DNA of 64,000 bases from UBA5704 sp035264905 (GTDB lineage: Bacteria > Acidobacteriota > Thermoanaerobaculia > Multivoradales > UBA5704): assembly GCA_035264905.1 (NCBI GenBank), contig DATFPH010000375.1, positions 1-64,000 of the forward strand. Reading direction: 5' to 3'. The notes beneath the pieces were generated by a model, which saw nothing but the letters and a program-made list of their open reading frames with translations, was not told where the DNA came from and made no database searches. Shown in pieces: positions 23,690-37,561 of this stretch (its first letter is position 1; each line of letters starts with the position of its first letter). The position numbers and the translations under genes were made by a program.

Positions 23690-24353
23690 ATGAGCATCTG
23701 GGCGAGGTCGGAGGTCAGGACGCCGCCGCTGTCCGTCCCCTCCACCACCACGACGATGACGTATTTGCCGGTCGAGTCGAGGCCGACCGCGCCGCGGCCT
23801 GCATGGACCGTCGATTTCGGGATCGGACAGACGCCGGGCTTGCCGTCCTGAGCGAGAAGCGTCCCCGGTTGATAGAGGTTCGGACAGTCGTTGTTCGTGT
23901 TCGTCGAGCCGGAGACCGCCCATTGCACACCGGCCGGCACCGTGCCGCCGGTGATTGCGGCCTGCTCAGGCTGTTGAAGTAGAGCACCGGCCCGTCCGTC
24001 TGTCCGGGATTGACGAGCTTCCCGTTGGAGACGAGCAGTCCGGCCGGTGTGCCGCAGCCGGTGACGCCGCCGGGGCCCGAATTGGCGGTGATGGCAAGGA
24101 TCGTGTTCTGGTTGATCGCGAACTGCCCCGTATTCAGCAGGCTCACCTGTCCGTTGCCCTGCGAGCGGCAATTGGTGTCGAGCGCCGTGACGACCGGCGT
24201 GAACGTTCCGCTGCCGATGTCGAGGATGGCGATATAGCCGCTGACGCCCGTCGTATCCGAGGAGAATTGCGCCAGGCCGACCTGGGCTTGCGCCGCGACG
24301 GTGAGGAAAAGGAGAGCGGGAAGGACCATCAGTCCGCGTTTCATGGAAGCCAT
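23690..24353 (-). pseudogene. Frameshifted and truncated phosphodiester glycosidase (NAGPA-like) gene
   Basis: It begins with a good AGGAGG site, ATG and a signal peptide (MKRGLMVLPALLFLTVAAQA). The frame reads well to YFNSL and then must shift by one base near 23965-23972 to continue as EQAAITGGTVPAGVQWAV. The shifted frame contains GRGAVGLDSTGKYVIVVVVEG and LTSDLAQMLIG, the core of the phosphodiester glycosidase domain (PF09992), but ends before the expected DGGGSS motif, at the asnS promoter. One lost base plus the missing 3' end mark it as a dead gene. Confidence 0.7.
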
Positions 24354-24553
24354 GAGAGAAATCCTCCTTGATGTGGCCATATTGCCGCAGGTCCGGGAGA
24401 GCAATCACCATGCCCGCGGAAAGCTCACGACAAAACGCCTTGTGTGGGAGAAAATGCTGGAAAATCGAGAGATCGAAACGACCGGCGACACGTCGTGCGC
24501 GTGTCGCCGACGTGTCGGGGGAGGATGGTCTATACCCTCTCTGCCGAAGTGAG

Positions 24554-24793
24554 TCACCCTTCCGGCCGACGTCTCAGAACCAGCCAAACGAACCAGAGGA
24601 GCAAGGGTGGGCCCAAGAGAAGCGCAGCGGACTCCAAGAGCCCAAGACTGAATGCTCCCACGCCGCCACCGTGCTCGGCCTCGGCCACTGAAGCTATCCT
24701 AAAAAGTAGCCCGGCCAACAACGCGAGGATGGCCACGATCCAACCGACGGACATGAGGAGAATTCGTCTAGGCGGCCATTCGCGGAAATCCAT
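24554..24793 (-). CDS. Small two-helix membrane protein, unknown
   Basis: 79 residues with two hydrophobic helices (RILLMSVGWIVAILALLAGL and LLGPPLLLWFVWLVL) and an arginine-rich C-terminus, suggesting a hairpin in the membrane. A GGGAAG sequence ten bases before the ATG could serve as the ribosome site. No family is recognised. It lies alone between a pseudogene and an antitoxin gene. Confidence 0.5.
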   Translation of the reverse strand: MDFREWPPRRILLMSVGWIVAILALLAGLLFRIASVAEAEHGGGVGAFSLGLLESAALLLGPPLLLWFVWLVLRRRPEG

Positions 24794-24959
24794 AGGCTAG
24801 CACTTCCCTTCAGTTAGGCTTTCGGTTACCACTGCAGCGACTTCTTCGGCGACCGCCTGCTGGTCACACAATGAGACCTGCCAAGTTCTCGGTCTTGACG
24901 TACGCCCAGAGCTCCTCGGCACACTGGCGACTCGTCCAGAAGGGTTATACAATAGAGCC
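24794..24959. other. Spacer between the small membrane protein and the YefM gene
   Basis: 166 bases. On the minus strand a 26-codon open stretch ends in AYVKTENLAGLIV and a stop but has no start codon and may be a gene fragment. On the plus strand TACAAT (24948-24953) lies six bases before the YefM ATG. Confidence 0.4.
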
Positions 24960-25250
24960 ATGGCGATCGAAACGACCTACAGCCAGGCGCGCGAGAAGTT
25001 GGCTTCCTTGATGGACCGCGTCACCGACGATCTCGAAGTGGTGATCATCACACGCCGTGGGGGCAAGCGCGTCGCCATGATCGACGCGGCCGAATACGAG
25101 GGGCTGCTGGAGACCTCTCATTTGCTGCGCTCGCCGCGCAATGCGGAACGGCTTTTGCTCGCTCTCGATCAGGCCCGCCGTGGAGAGGGCCTCGAGATGA
25201 GCGTCGAGGAGCTGCGCCGCGAGGTTCTGGGTGGCGAAGGCGACCGGTAG
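24960..25250 (+). CDS. YefM/Phd-family antitoxin
   Basis: 96 residues with a Phd/YefM DNA-binding N-terminus (TTYSQAREKLASLMDRVTDD, then VIITRRGGKRVAMIDAAEYEGL) and a C-terminal toxin-neutralising helix (MSVEELRREVL). It would bind its own promoter and cap a YoeB/RelE-type RNase. A TACAAT box six bases upstream makes a leaderless mRNA likely. The partner toxin gene overlaps its 3' end but is truncated, leaving this antitoxin functionally orphaned. Confidence 0.88.
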   Translation: MAIETTYSQAREKLASLMDRVTDDLEVVIITRRGGKRVAMIDAAEYEGLLETSHLLRSPRNAERLLLALDQARRGEGLEMSVEELRREVLGGEGDR

Positions 25251-25362
25251 AGAGCGGGTCGCGCTCTTCACTCCGGTTTTTCTCGAGGATCTCCGCCTGT
25301 CACCGCTATTTCGGCCGGATAGCCGCTATCTCGGCCCCGTAGCCGCTAACTCCCCCGTGTAG
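25231..25362 (+). pseudogene. Truncated YoeB/RelE-type toxin gene
   Basis: A GTG start overlaps the last 20 bases of the antitoxin gene in another frame. The frame reads AKATGRERVALFTPVFLEDLR, the expected N-terminus of a YoeB-like toxin, then runs into the 20-base tandem array at 25301 and stops after 43 residues. The catalytic C-terminal part is absent, so no active toxin can be made. Confidence 0.72.
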
Positions 25363-25480
25363 CCGCTATCTCGGCCGGTTAGTGGCTACGCGCCCGAGTT
25401 AACGGCTATGCCGTCGGGATAACGGCTAACCGGCCGCGATAGCCACTACACGGCCGGGATAGCGGTTACGCGGCGGATCG
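25301..25480. repeat. Degenerate tandem array, nine 20-base units
   Basis: Nine units of exactly 20 bases each contain a near-constant A-S-C-G-G/C-C-T-A core followed by a CGGCC-rich half (for example AGCCGCTATCTCGGCCGGAT). Cores are quasi-palindromic (ATAGC..GCTAT). Units have diverged from each other but keep perfect register. The array replaces the end of the toxin gene and finishes ten bases before the stop of the convergent rnc gene. Confidence 0.88.
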
Positions 25481-25489
25481 TCGCCGTTC

Positions 25490-26194
25490 CTATTTCTTCT
25501 GCAGGCTCGGAACGTTCGCCAGGGCCTCGGCGGCGGCCTTCTGCTCGGCCATCTTCTTGCTCGGCCCTTCGCCGCGGCCGGCGACCTCGCCGCCGACCCA
25601 GCATTCGACCGCGAAGACCTTGCTGTGGTCGGGACCGGTGGCACCTGCCAGGCGGTATTCGGGGAGGTCCCAGCCGAGCGCCTGCGTGAGCTCCTGGAGC
25701 TGGGTCTTGGCGTCCGCGGCGAGGAGCTGGACCGGCTCCACCGCCGCCTCCTTGAGCATCGGCAGGATGACGTTGCGCGCCGCCTCCAGGCCGCCGTCGA
25801 GGTAGACGGCTCCGAAGACGGCCTCCATCGAATCCGCGAGGAGCGAAGCCTTGGTGCGTCCGCCGGAGCGGTCCTCGCCGACTCCGATGCGCAGCGTGGG
25901 TCCCAGCTCGATCGTCTCGGCGTGATGGGCCAGGGCCGGCCGGCTGACCAGCTGCGCCTTGCGTTTGGACAGCTCGCCTTCGGGAAGCTCGGGATGGTTC
26001 TGATACAGCCACTCCCCGGTGACCAGGCCGAGGACGGCGTCGCCGAGGAACTCCAGACGCTCGTAATGTTCAGGGATACCCTGCTCGTTGGCCCACGAAC
26101 GATGCGTGAGGGCGAGCTCGAGAAGGTCGGCGCGCTTGAACCGGTGCCCCAACTTCTTCTCGAGAGACGTGGGCCTGCGGCCAAAGATCATCAT
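25490..26194 (-). CDS. rnc: Ribonuclease III
   Basis: 234 residues. The RNase III domain has the signature ERLEFLGDAVLG with E48 and D52, and D121 and E124 in DSMEAVFGAVYLDGG, so all four metal ligands are present. A double-stranded RNA-binding domain (about residues 160-230, DAKTQLQELTQALGW to KKMAEQKAAAEAL) follows. It processes rRNA precursors and structured mRNAs. The start is the first of two ATG codons. It lies upstream of no other gene; mutL ends 33 bases before its start codon on the same strand, so mutL-rnc is a likely transcription unit. Confidence 0.95.
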   Translation of the reverse strand: MMIFGRRPTSLEKKLGHRFKRADLLELALTHRSWANEQGIPEHYERLEFLGDAVLGLVTGEWLYQNHPELPEGELSKRKAQLVSRPALAHHAETIELGPTLRIGVGEDRSGGRTKASLLADSMEAVFGAVYLDGGLEAARNVILPMLKEAAVEPVQLLAADAKTQLQELTQALGWDLPEYRLAGATGPDHSKVFAVECWVGGEVAGRGEGPSKKMAEQKAAAEALANVPSLQKK

Positions 26195-26227
26195 CTATAT
26201 GCTACCACGCGATACAAGGAGAGGGGG

Positions 26228-28054
<1,827 letters not shown>

Positions 28055-28092
28055 GGGGGAGGGATTGTATCCCCTCCCCGCAACTTCTCCCG

Positions 28093-28662
28093 CTATTCCA
28101 AGCGCAGGCGGTTGTGGACGTCCTCGACGCCGCGCACGGTCTCCGCCACGGCCTCGGCGAGACGCTTCGTGTGCCGGTCGGAGACCGTGCCTTCGAGCGT
28201 CACCTCGCCGCTTTCGACCTTGACCTCGATCTCGCTTGCGTCGATGGCTCCGTGGGCCTCCAGGAGATCGCAGATCTCCTCGTGGATTCGCTCATCGGAG
28301 CGCCGGTAGCCCTGCGGGCCGCGACCGGTGTGTGGGCCGTTGTTATCGCTCCAGGTGAAGGATTCGACCTGGCCATACGAGCTGCCGCGGCTGTAGTCAT
28401 ACTGTCCGCCACCCCCCGTGTCGCGTCCGGTCATGTCCAGCCCCATACCTTCGACCACGTGCATCGCGGCCTCTTCGGGGCTCGGCTCCTCGCTCGGATC
28501 TCCCTCCGCTCCATATTCGTAGCTCCGGTCGAAGTGCGGTGCCCCCGGATAATAGTTTCCCGCGTCGACGCCCCGGGGTCCCCCGTCATAATGTCCACCG
28601 ACCCCGCGGGTCCCGTGGTAGATGTCGTTGCTGTACCCGTAGCTCCGTTCCGAATCGTCCAT
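28093..28662 (-). CDS. BON-domain protein
   Basis: 189 residues. The N-terminal ~115 residues are rich in Gly, Tyr, Asp and Ser and probably disordered. The C-terminal ~70 residues form a BON domain (SDERIHEEICDLLEAHGAID, VKVESGEVTLEGTV, VRGVEDVHNRLRL) expected to bind membranes or other proteins. The ATG at 28662 has a GGAGG site; a frame further upstream exists but lacks one. No signal peptide is seen, so a cytoplasmic stress or envelope role as in other BON proteins is possible. Confidence 0.82.
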   Translation of the reverse strand: MDDSERSYGYSNDIYHGTRGVGGHYDGGPRGVDAGNYYPGAPHFDRSYEYGAEGDPSEEPSPEEAAMHVVEGMGLDMTGRDTGGGGQYDYSRGSSYGQVESFTWSDNNGPHTGRGPQGYRRSDERIHEEICDLLEAHGAIDASEIEVKVESGEVTLEGTVSDRHTKRLAEAVAETVRGVEDVHNRLRLE

Positions 28663-28735
28663 TTCGAGCCTCCTTCCCGAGCCATCAGGCTCGATGAAGA
28701 AGAAATAGTGCAAAGGACGGGCCGGGGGTGGGGGA

Positions 28736-29575
28736 CTACAGCGGCAGCAGCTCGTACCGCGGTGTCTTCAGCTCCGTGCCGCGCCGGGCGACGATCAGGG
28801 TGTTGCCCCAGGCGCGGCGCCAGAGGGGGACGAGCCGCAAAGCCGTGCGGTAGAGGCCGCGCGCTCCGCCGGACTCGGGGCGGTGTGGGAGCGTCCGGTG
28901 CTCCATGATCTCCAGGCCGGCGGCGCGCAGGAAGCGGACGAGCTGCCAGGATTGGGTCACGTGCACCGCGTCCGCGTCCGGCACGTAGCCCTCGGTCAGG
29001 ACCCGCGGCTCGGGGACGGTGTCGAAGCGGTGCCGGCCATCCAGGAGGGAGAGGAGTTGGCGGCCGAGACGCCGGGCCGCCACGCCGAGCCGGCGCCGCG
29101 GGTCGAGGCTCGGCGGCATCTCGTACGGCAGGTCCCACGCAGAGCCCACGAAGAGCAGGAGACCACCGGGGCGGACGATCCGCGCCGCCTCCAGGAACGT
29201 GCGGCCGGGATCGTGGAAGTGCTCCAGGGCATAGGTGGAGAGGACCGCATCGACGCTCTCCGACGCGAACGGCAGCCGGGCACCGTCTCCACGCACACGG
29301 AGGCCCGGCCTCCCCTGCTCGTTCGCCATGACCAGGGCCGCGGTCGAGACGTCGAAGCCGACGTAGTGGCAGTCGCGGGGGACCCAGAGGGCGTTCTCAC
29401 AGGAGCCGCACCCGAGATCGACGATCGTCTGCCCTTCTTTCAGATAGCCAAGGAGGAGCTGCCGCTCGGGCGTCGCTTCGGGATTGGCCGCCGCGGCCTG
29501 CTCGTAGTAGGCGCGGCTGGTGTCCCAGAAAGCGGCGAGGCGCCGCTGGTTGTCGGTCTCGGGAGGCGACGGCAT
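28736..29575 (-). CDS. Class I SAM-dependent methyltransferase
   Basis: 279 residues with the SAM-binding motif I VDLGCGSCENA (about residues 47-57), an acidic residue after strand 2 (VGFDVS), DGARLPFASESVDAV and the ALEHFHDPGRTFLEAARIVRPGG region of Methyltransf_11 enzymes. A C-terminal ~100-residue segment lacks clear motifs. The substrate is unknown. It lies between the BON gene and the small gene coupled to ppdK, on the same strand. Confidence 0.85.
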   Translation of the reverse strand: MPSPPETDNQRRLAAFWDTSRAYYEQAAAANPEATPERQLLLGYLKEGQTIVDLGCGSCENALWVPRDCHYVGFDVSTAALVMANEQGRPGLRVRGDGARLPFASESVDAVLSTYALEHFHDPGRTFLEAARIVRPGGLLLFVGSAWDLPYEMPPSLDPRRRLGVAARRLGRQLLSLLDGRHRFDTVPEPRVLTEGYVPDADAVHVTQSWQLVRFLRAAGLEIMEHRTLPHRPESGGARGLYRTALRLVPLWRRAWGNTLIVARRGTELKTPRYELLPL

Positions 29576-29587
29576 GGCGGGGGGATA

Positions 29588-29841
29588 TTAACCCTCTCCC
29601 GCCCGCTCGAACGCTCCCTCGAAGTAGATCGGCTCCAGGCCGGACGCCCAGTAGGCGAGGGCGTCCCGATTCGGCTGTGTGGTCTCCCGCCCGGTGCGCA
29701 GCGGCTGGCCGCCATCGAGCGGCTGGAACTCCAGCCACCCCTCCCACATCCCGTCGTCCCGGAGCTCGCCCCGGGCCAGGATGGCATAGAGAGTGCCCTC
29801 GTCAGCCTGGAAGCGGAACGAGTACTCGTGGATCGTCTCCA

Positions 29842-29842
<1 letters not shown>
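29588..29842 (-). CDS. Small conserved-looking protein coupled to ppdK
   Basis: 84 residues (HEYSFRFQADEGTLYAILAR, WEGWLEFQPLDGGQPLRTG, LEPIYFEGAFERA). The ATG overlaps the ppdK stop (TGATG), which implies coupled translation. The strand-rich, tryptophan-containing sequence suggests a small single domain. No function is known to me. Confidence 0.65.
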
Positions 29843-32634
<2,792 letters not shown>

Positions 32635-32699
32635 CTGCATCCTCCGTTCTAGGACGCCGCTGGGCGGGCGCCGCAGGGGCCGCGAAGGCCGCGATCCGA

Positions 32700-32936
32700 T
32701 CAAGTCATATGTGCTACAGGAACCTCCGCGGTCCGTTCGGGTGCTCTCTCCCCCATAGCAAGCTCATGCACGGCATGAAGGATGTCCGCAGTGTAATAGC
32801 GGTTGCCACACGTATCGCAGACTCCGATCGTCACATCCTCGAGAATGATGAAGCCCTTCTTGTGCTTGAAGCCCTCCATTGCGACTTTCTTAGCTTGGAC
32901 CGTTCCCGAGCAATACTGGCACTTGTATCCGTACAT
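32700..32936 (-). CDS. YgiT-type zinc finger protein (antitoxin-like)
   Basis: 78 residues with two CxxC pairs (KCQYCSG and CDTCGNRYY) as in the N-terminal domain of MqsA/YgiT antitoxins, but without the HTH half of MqsA. It lies 18 bases after a DUF4258 gene in the same orientation. This order, DUF4258 followed by a YgiT zinc finger, is a common toxin-antitoxin-like pair. The ATG at 32936 gives the family start MYGYKCQYC; a GTG four codons earlier is possible. Confidence 0.82.
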   Translation of the reverse strand: MYGYKCQYCSGTVQAKKVAMEGFKHKKGFIILEDVTIGVCDTCGNRYYTADILHAVHELAMGERAPERTAEVPVAHMT

Positions 32937-32953
32937 AGGGCTTGCCACCTTCT

Positions 32954-33238
32954 CTATGTGACCACATAGACTGTAATGATCAAGAACCGTTCACCTTCGA
33001 GGAAGCGGCCGACCACGCCAACCGGTGTTCTCTTGTCGGCTGCACGCCCCACCACCACGTATTTCGTTCCTCGGAGATCGTCCTTCTCCATACGGCTGAT
33101 CGTCCCGGACAGAATAGCCTCCTCGACATCAAAGATGTCGAGGAGATCTTCGGCCAGCTCCTCCACTGCATGCACCGACATATCGTAGTGGCGGCGGCGT
33201 ACGCAGTCTCTGATCCGCTCCAGTCTACTCCTCGGCAT
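32954..33238 (-). CDS. DUF4258 protein (toxin-like partner of the YgiT zinc finger)
   Basis: 94 residues with the DUF4258 pattern: YDMSVHAVEEL near the N-terminus, DLLDIFDVEEAILSGTI in the middle and a closing strand LIITVYVV. The fold is thought to resemble MqsR/RelE-type RNases, with H23 in the conserved SxHAxEE motif. It is followed by the zinc finger gene, consistent with a type II toxin-antitoxin pair. The pair is inserted between glyS and ppdK on the same strand. RNase activity is inferred. Confidence 0.82.
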   Translation of the reverse strand: MPRSRLERIRDCVRRRHYDMSVHAVEELAEDLLDIFDVEEAILSGTISRMEKDDLRGTKYVVVGRAADKRTPVGVVGRFLEGERFLIITVYVVT

Positions 33239-33246
33239 CCTGAACC

Positions 33247-35347
33247 TTACCCCACCTTCGCCCGCGCCTCCGCCTTGTCGACCACGACCTCGGTGATCCG
33301 CGCCGTGCGGTTCACCGTGCGGCCGATCGCCTGGAGGAGCGCGATGCGGTTCTGGCGGACCTTCGGATCCTCGGCCATGACCAGCACCTCGACGAAGAAC
33401 CGGTCGAGGACCGGCGCGAGGTCGGCGATCCGGCGCAGGCAGCGCTCGTAGTCGTGCGCCGCGGCGGCCTCCTCCACCTCGGAGCGCAGACCCTGGAAGG
33501 CGGACCAGAGGTCCTTCTCCGCGGGCTCGGCGAGGAGCGACTCGTCCAGCGGCTGGCCAGCGGCAGCATCTTTCGTGATGTTCGCGATGCGCTTGGCGGC
33601 GAGGACGACGGACAGGAAGCCCGCGGACTCGCGCACCCGGTGGAGGGCGTCCACCCGGGCGCGGAGATCGGGCAGGTCCGCCGAGCCCATGGCGAGGGCC
33701 GCCTCGATCTCGTCATAGGTCGAGCCCGCGCGCTCCAGGAGGAAGCGGATGCGGTCGTGGAGGAAAGGCCGCAGGTCGTCCAGGATCTGCTGGGGGCTCC
33801 GCTTCAGGCGGTCGCCGTAGAGCCCGGCCGCCTCGGCGGCCACCGCCTCCAGATCGAGAGCCAGCCCACCTTCCAGGGCGATCCGCACCACGCCTTGCGC
33901 GGCGCGGCGGAGGCCGAAGGGGTCCTTGCTCCCGGTCGGGATCAGGCCGAGGCCGAAGATGCCCACCAGCGTGTCGATGCGGTCGGCGAGGCCGGCGACC
34001 TGGCCGGCCCGGCCGCGCGGGATGCGGTCGTCCGTGGACGCCGGCATGTACTGATCGTAGACCGCCTGCCAGATCGCCTCGGGCTGCCCCTCCTCCCTGG
34101 CATAGATGCCGCCCATGATCCCCTGGAGCGAGGTGAACTCCTTGACCATCTCGGTGGCCAGGTCGACTTTGAGGAGACGCGCCGCGGCCACGGCGTGCTC
34201 CCGCTCGTCCTCCCAGCCCAGACGGTCGCAGATCGCGCCGGCGAGCGCGGCGAGGCGCTCGGACTTCTCGGCATAGCTCCCCAGCTTCTCCTGGAAGGTC
34301 AGGCGGTGGAGCTGCTCGGCCCGGTGCGCGAGCCCGGCCTTGCGATCCTCTCCATAGAAGAAGCGCGCGTCGGCGAGCCGCGCCGCCACCACCCACTCGT
34401 TGCCGGAGCGCGCCCGCCCCTTGGGATCGTCGGCGCGGTCCATGACGGTCAGGAAGCACGGCAGCAGCTTGCCGGAGCCGTTCGATGCGGATTCGACCGT
34501 GAAGGCGCTCTGGTGGTCGCGCAGGCTGGTCGCCAGGACCTCGGCCGGCAGCTCCAGGAACGCGTCGTCGAAGCGGCCCTCCATGACACCGGGGATTTCG
34601 CAGATGGCGCCCAGCTTGTCGAGGAGGGAGGGGTCGTCCATCAGGCGGCCGCCGAGCTCTTTGGCGCGGGACTGCATGGTGTCGAGGAGGATGCGCCGGC
34701 GCTCGTCCGGACGGACCTCGATCTTCCGGGAGGCCAGCTCGCGGCGCCAGGCCTCGACGCCGTCGACGCGGAACGGCTTCGGCGAGAGGATCGGATGCCC
34801 GGCCGACTCGTCCCCGGCCTGGATGCCATGGAGCTCGAACGGCACCACCTGGCCGTCGAAGAGAGAGACGATCCCATGGACCGGCCGCACCCAAGGACCC
34901 TCTCCGCTCCCCCACCGCATGGTCTTCGCCCAGGAGATCCCGGCGAGGATGCGCGGCACGATCTCGGGCAGCACCTCGGCCGTGGCGCGCCCCTCGATCT
35001 TCTTGACCGCGGCGAGGTACTCGCCCTTGTCGGTCGTCACGCGCGAAAGCTCCTCGGGGGCCACGCCGCAGCGCTTGGCGAAGCCGAGAAGAGCGGGCGT
35101 GGGCGCGCCGTCCGCGGTGTAGGCGGCGCGCACCGGCGGCCCCATCACCTGCTCCTCGCGGTCCGCCTCGCGCTCGGGCACGCCGGCCAGGATCAGCACC
35201 AGCCGCCGCGGCGTGAAGCCGGTCTCCACCTCGCTCGGCCCTAATCCGCGCGACATCAGCTCCTCGAAGACGCGCGTGGCCAGCTCGCGCACGCCCGGCT
35301 CCAGCATGCGGGCCGGGATCTCCTCGCTCCGCACCTCCAACAGATAC

Positions 35348-35358
<11 letters not shown>
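33247..35358 (-). CDS. glyS: Glycyl-tRNA synthetase beta subunit
   Basis: 703 residues, the normal length for the beta chain of the tetrameric bacterial GlyRS. It begins GEYLLEVRSEEIPARML and contains FTPRRLVL and a C-terminal anticodon-binding-like helical region (VLAAKRIANI). With glyQ it charges tRNA-Gly. The ATG at 35358 overlaps the 3' end of glyQ by 11 bases, so the two are co-translated. The longer upstream frame lies inside glyQ and is ignored. Confidence 0.95.
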
Positions 35359-36271
<913 letters not shown>

Positions 36272-36321
36272 AGGAATTCCATTGAGTTTGGGCCCGCCCC
36301 TGCTCGGGCGGGGAGCGTAGT

Positions 36322-37065
36322 CTATCGCAGGGTCTTCAGCATGACGTCGTAGCTGCGGAGCTCGCGCTGGAGGAAAGCGCGCCGCACACGGGCCGACACC
36401 TCCTCCAACTGACGGAGCGCTTGCGGCGCCGGCGGGGGCTCCGCCGCATTCGGGAGGCTCAGCCGTCCGATCCGCCGCAGCAGCTCCAGCGTCTCCGGAC
36501 GGACGATGAGTCCGCCCTGGCCCCCGCACTCCAGGCAGAGGAGCGTCTCACCATTCGGAGGGATCATCGCCCAGCCGGAGAACGGCCGCCCACACACGGG
36601 GCACTCCTGAATGGATGGGAAGACGCCGGCGAGCCGCAGAACCCAGACCTCGAAATAGCGCGCCGCGAGATCGCGGTCCACGCCCGCGAGCAGGGCTTCG
36701 AGCGTCGAGTCGAGAAGGCGGAAGAAGAGATCTGACGGCTCATTCTCCTGCGCGATCTCCAGCAGGTGATCGGCCAGATAGCTGCCCAGGAGGATGCCTT
36801 CCAGGTCCTCCTGCAGGCGGTGCGCCGGACGGACTGTCTCCACGGACGAGATGCGGCCGAGCTCGCGCCCCTCCTTCTCGTACCAGGTGATCTGCACTTT
36901 GGAGAGCGGCTGGAGCTGCCCCGAGAACCGGCTGTGCTTGGCCCGCGACCCCTGGGCCACGCCCTTCTTCTTGCCGTGCTCCCGGGTGAGGAAGGTCACG
37001 ATCCGGTCGCGGTCGTGCAGGTCCAGCACGTCGAGGAGCAGGGCTTCCGAGGTGATCAGGCTCAA
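36322..37065 (-). CDS. recO: DNA repair protein RecO
   Basis: 247 residues, typical for RecO, which with RecR loads RecA onto SSB-coated gaps. An N-terminal OB fold (ALLLDVLDLHDRDRIVTFLTREHGKKKGVA) is followed by helices and a four-cysteine zinc site (CPVCGRPF and LCLECGG). The start is a TTG (LSLITSEALLL) with a GGAAG site five bases upstream; longer frames have no support. Confidence 0.9.
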   Translation of the reverse strand: MSLITSEALLLDVLDLHDRDRIVTFLTREHGKKKGVAQGSRAKHSRFSGQLQPLSKVQITWYEKEGRELGRISSVETVRPAHRLQEDLEGILLGSYLADHLLEIAQENEPSDLFFRLLDSTLEALLAGVDRDLAARYFEVWVLRLAGVFPSIQECPVCGRPFSGWAMIPPNGETLLCLECGGQGGLIVRPETLELLRRIGRLSLPNAAEPPPAPQALRQLEEVSARVRRAFLQRELRSYDVMLKTLR

Positions 37066-37129
37066 GGGACTTCCAATGGGGACGGGAGCCGGAGCGCCGG
37101 CCGGCGCTCCGGCGGTCGGACCGCTTCGG

Positions 37130-37465
37130 CTAGGTCTGGTACGGCGGAGGAGGCGGAGTCGGCGGGACGCCGCCGCCGCCACCCAGCGTCTTTGGCTTCA
37201 TGAAGACGAACTCCATCGACTCCGGAGTCCGCTGGTTGTACCGCTGGTTGAAATCCTCGTCGGACATCACCAGCAGAAGGACTCCCTCGACGAAGCCGAT
37301 CAGACAGCCCAGGCCACAAAGAACGTTCGAGAGAAGCACCACGATCCCGGCCCCGATGGAGCCCAGATAGAAATGGTGGACGCCGAGACCATTGAGCGCG
37401 ATTCCCAGGATCCCCGCGACGATCTTTTCCTTGCCGCGGGTTTGCGTTGGTTGCATCGGTTGCAT
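37130..37465 (-). CDS. TM2-domain membrane protein
   Basis: 111 residues with a TM2 domain: VAGILGIALNGLGVHHFYLG and a second helix ending in the DEDFNQRYN region, then a glycine- and proline-rich tail. TM2 proteins are small two-helix membrane proteins of unknown role in bacteria. A GGAGGAGG site is five bases before the ATG. It lies upstream of recO and divergent from the channel gene. Confidence 0.85.
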   Translation of the reverse strand: MQPMQPTQTRGKEKIVAGILGIALNGLGVHHFYLGSIGAGIVVLLSNVLCGLGCLIGFVEGVLLLVMSDEDFNQRYNQRTPESMEFVFMKPKTLGGGGGVPPTPPPPPYQT

Positions 37466-37561
37466 CGGTCCTCCTCCGTGAGTTCGTGCTTCGTACGCCC
37501 ACCATGGTATCCGATCTCACGTCCGCCGAAGGCATTTGTGCCATAGTTTGGTACGAAAGCC

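Noticed and set aside
21426..23693. Long plus-strand open frame opposite the EamA and asnS genes
   Set aside because: Antisense shadow; it spans two unrelated real genes.
24876..24953. Minus-strand 26-codon stretch ending AYVKTENLAGLIV
   Set aside because: It has no start codon and an in-frame stop just upstream; too short to call as a gene or to assign to a family.
25301..25480. Possible CRISPR array
   Set aside because: Repeats are directly adjacent 20-base units without unique spacers, and no cas genes are nearby.
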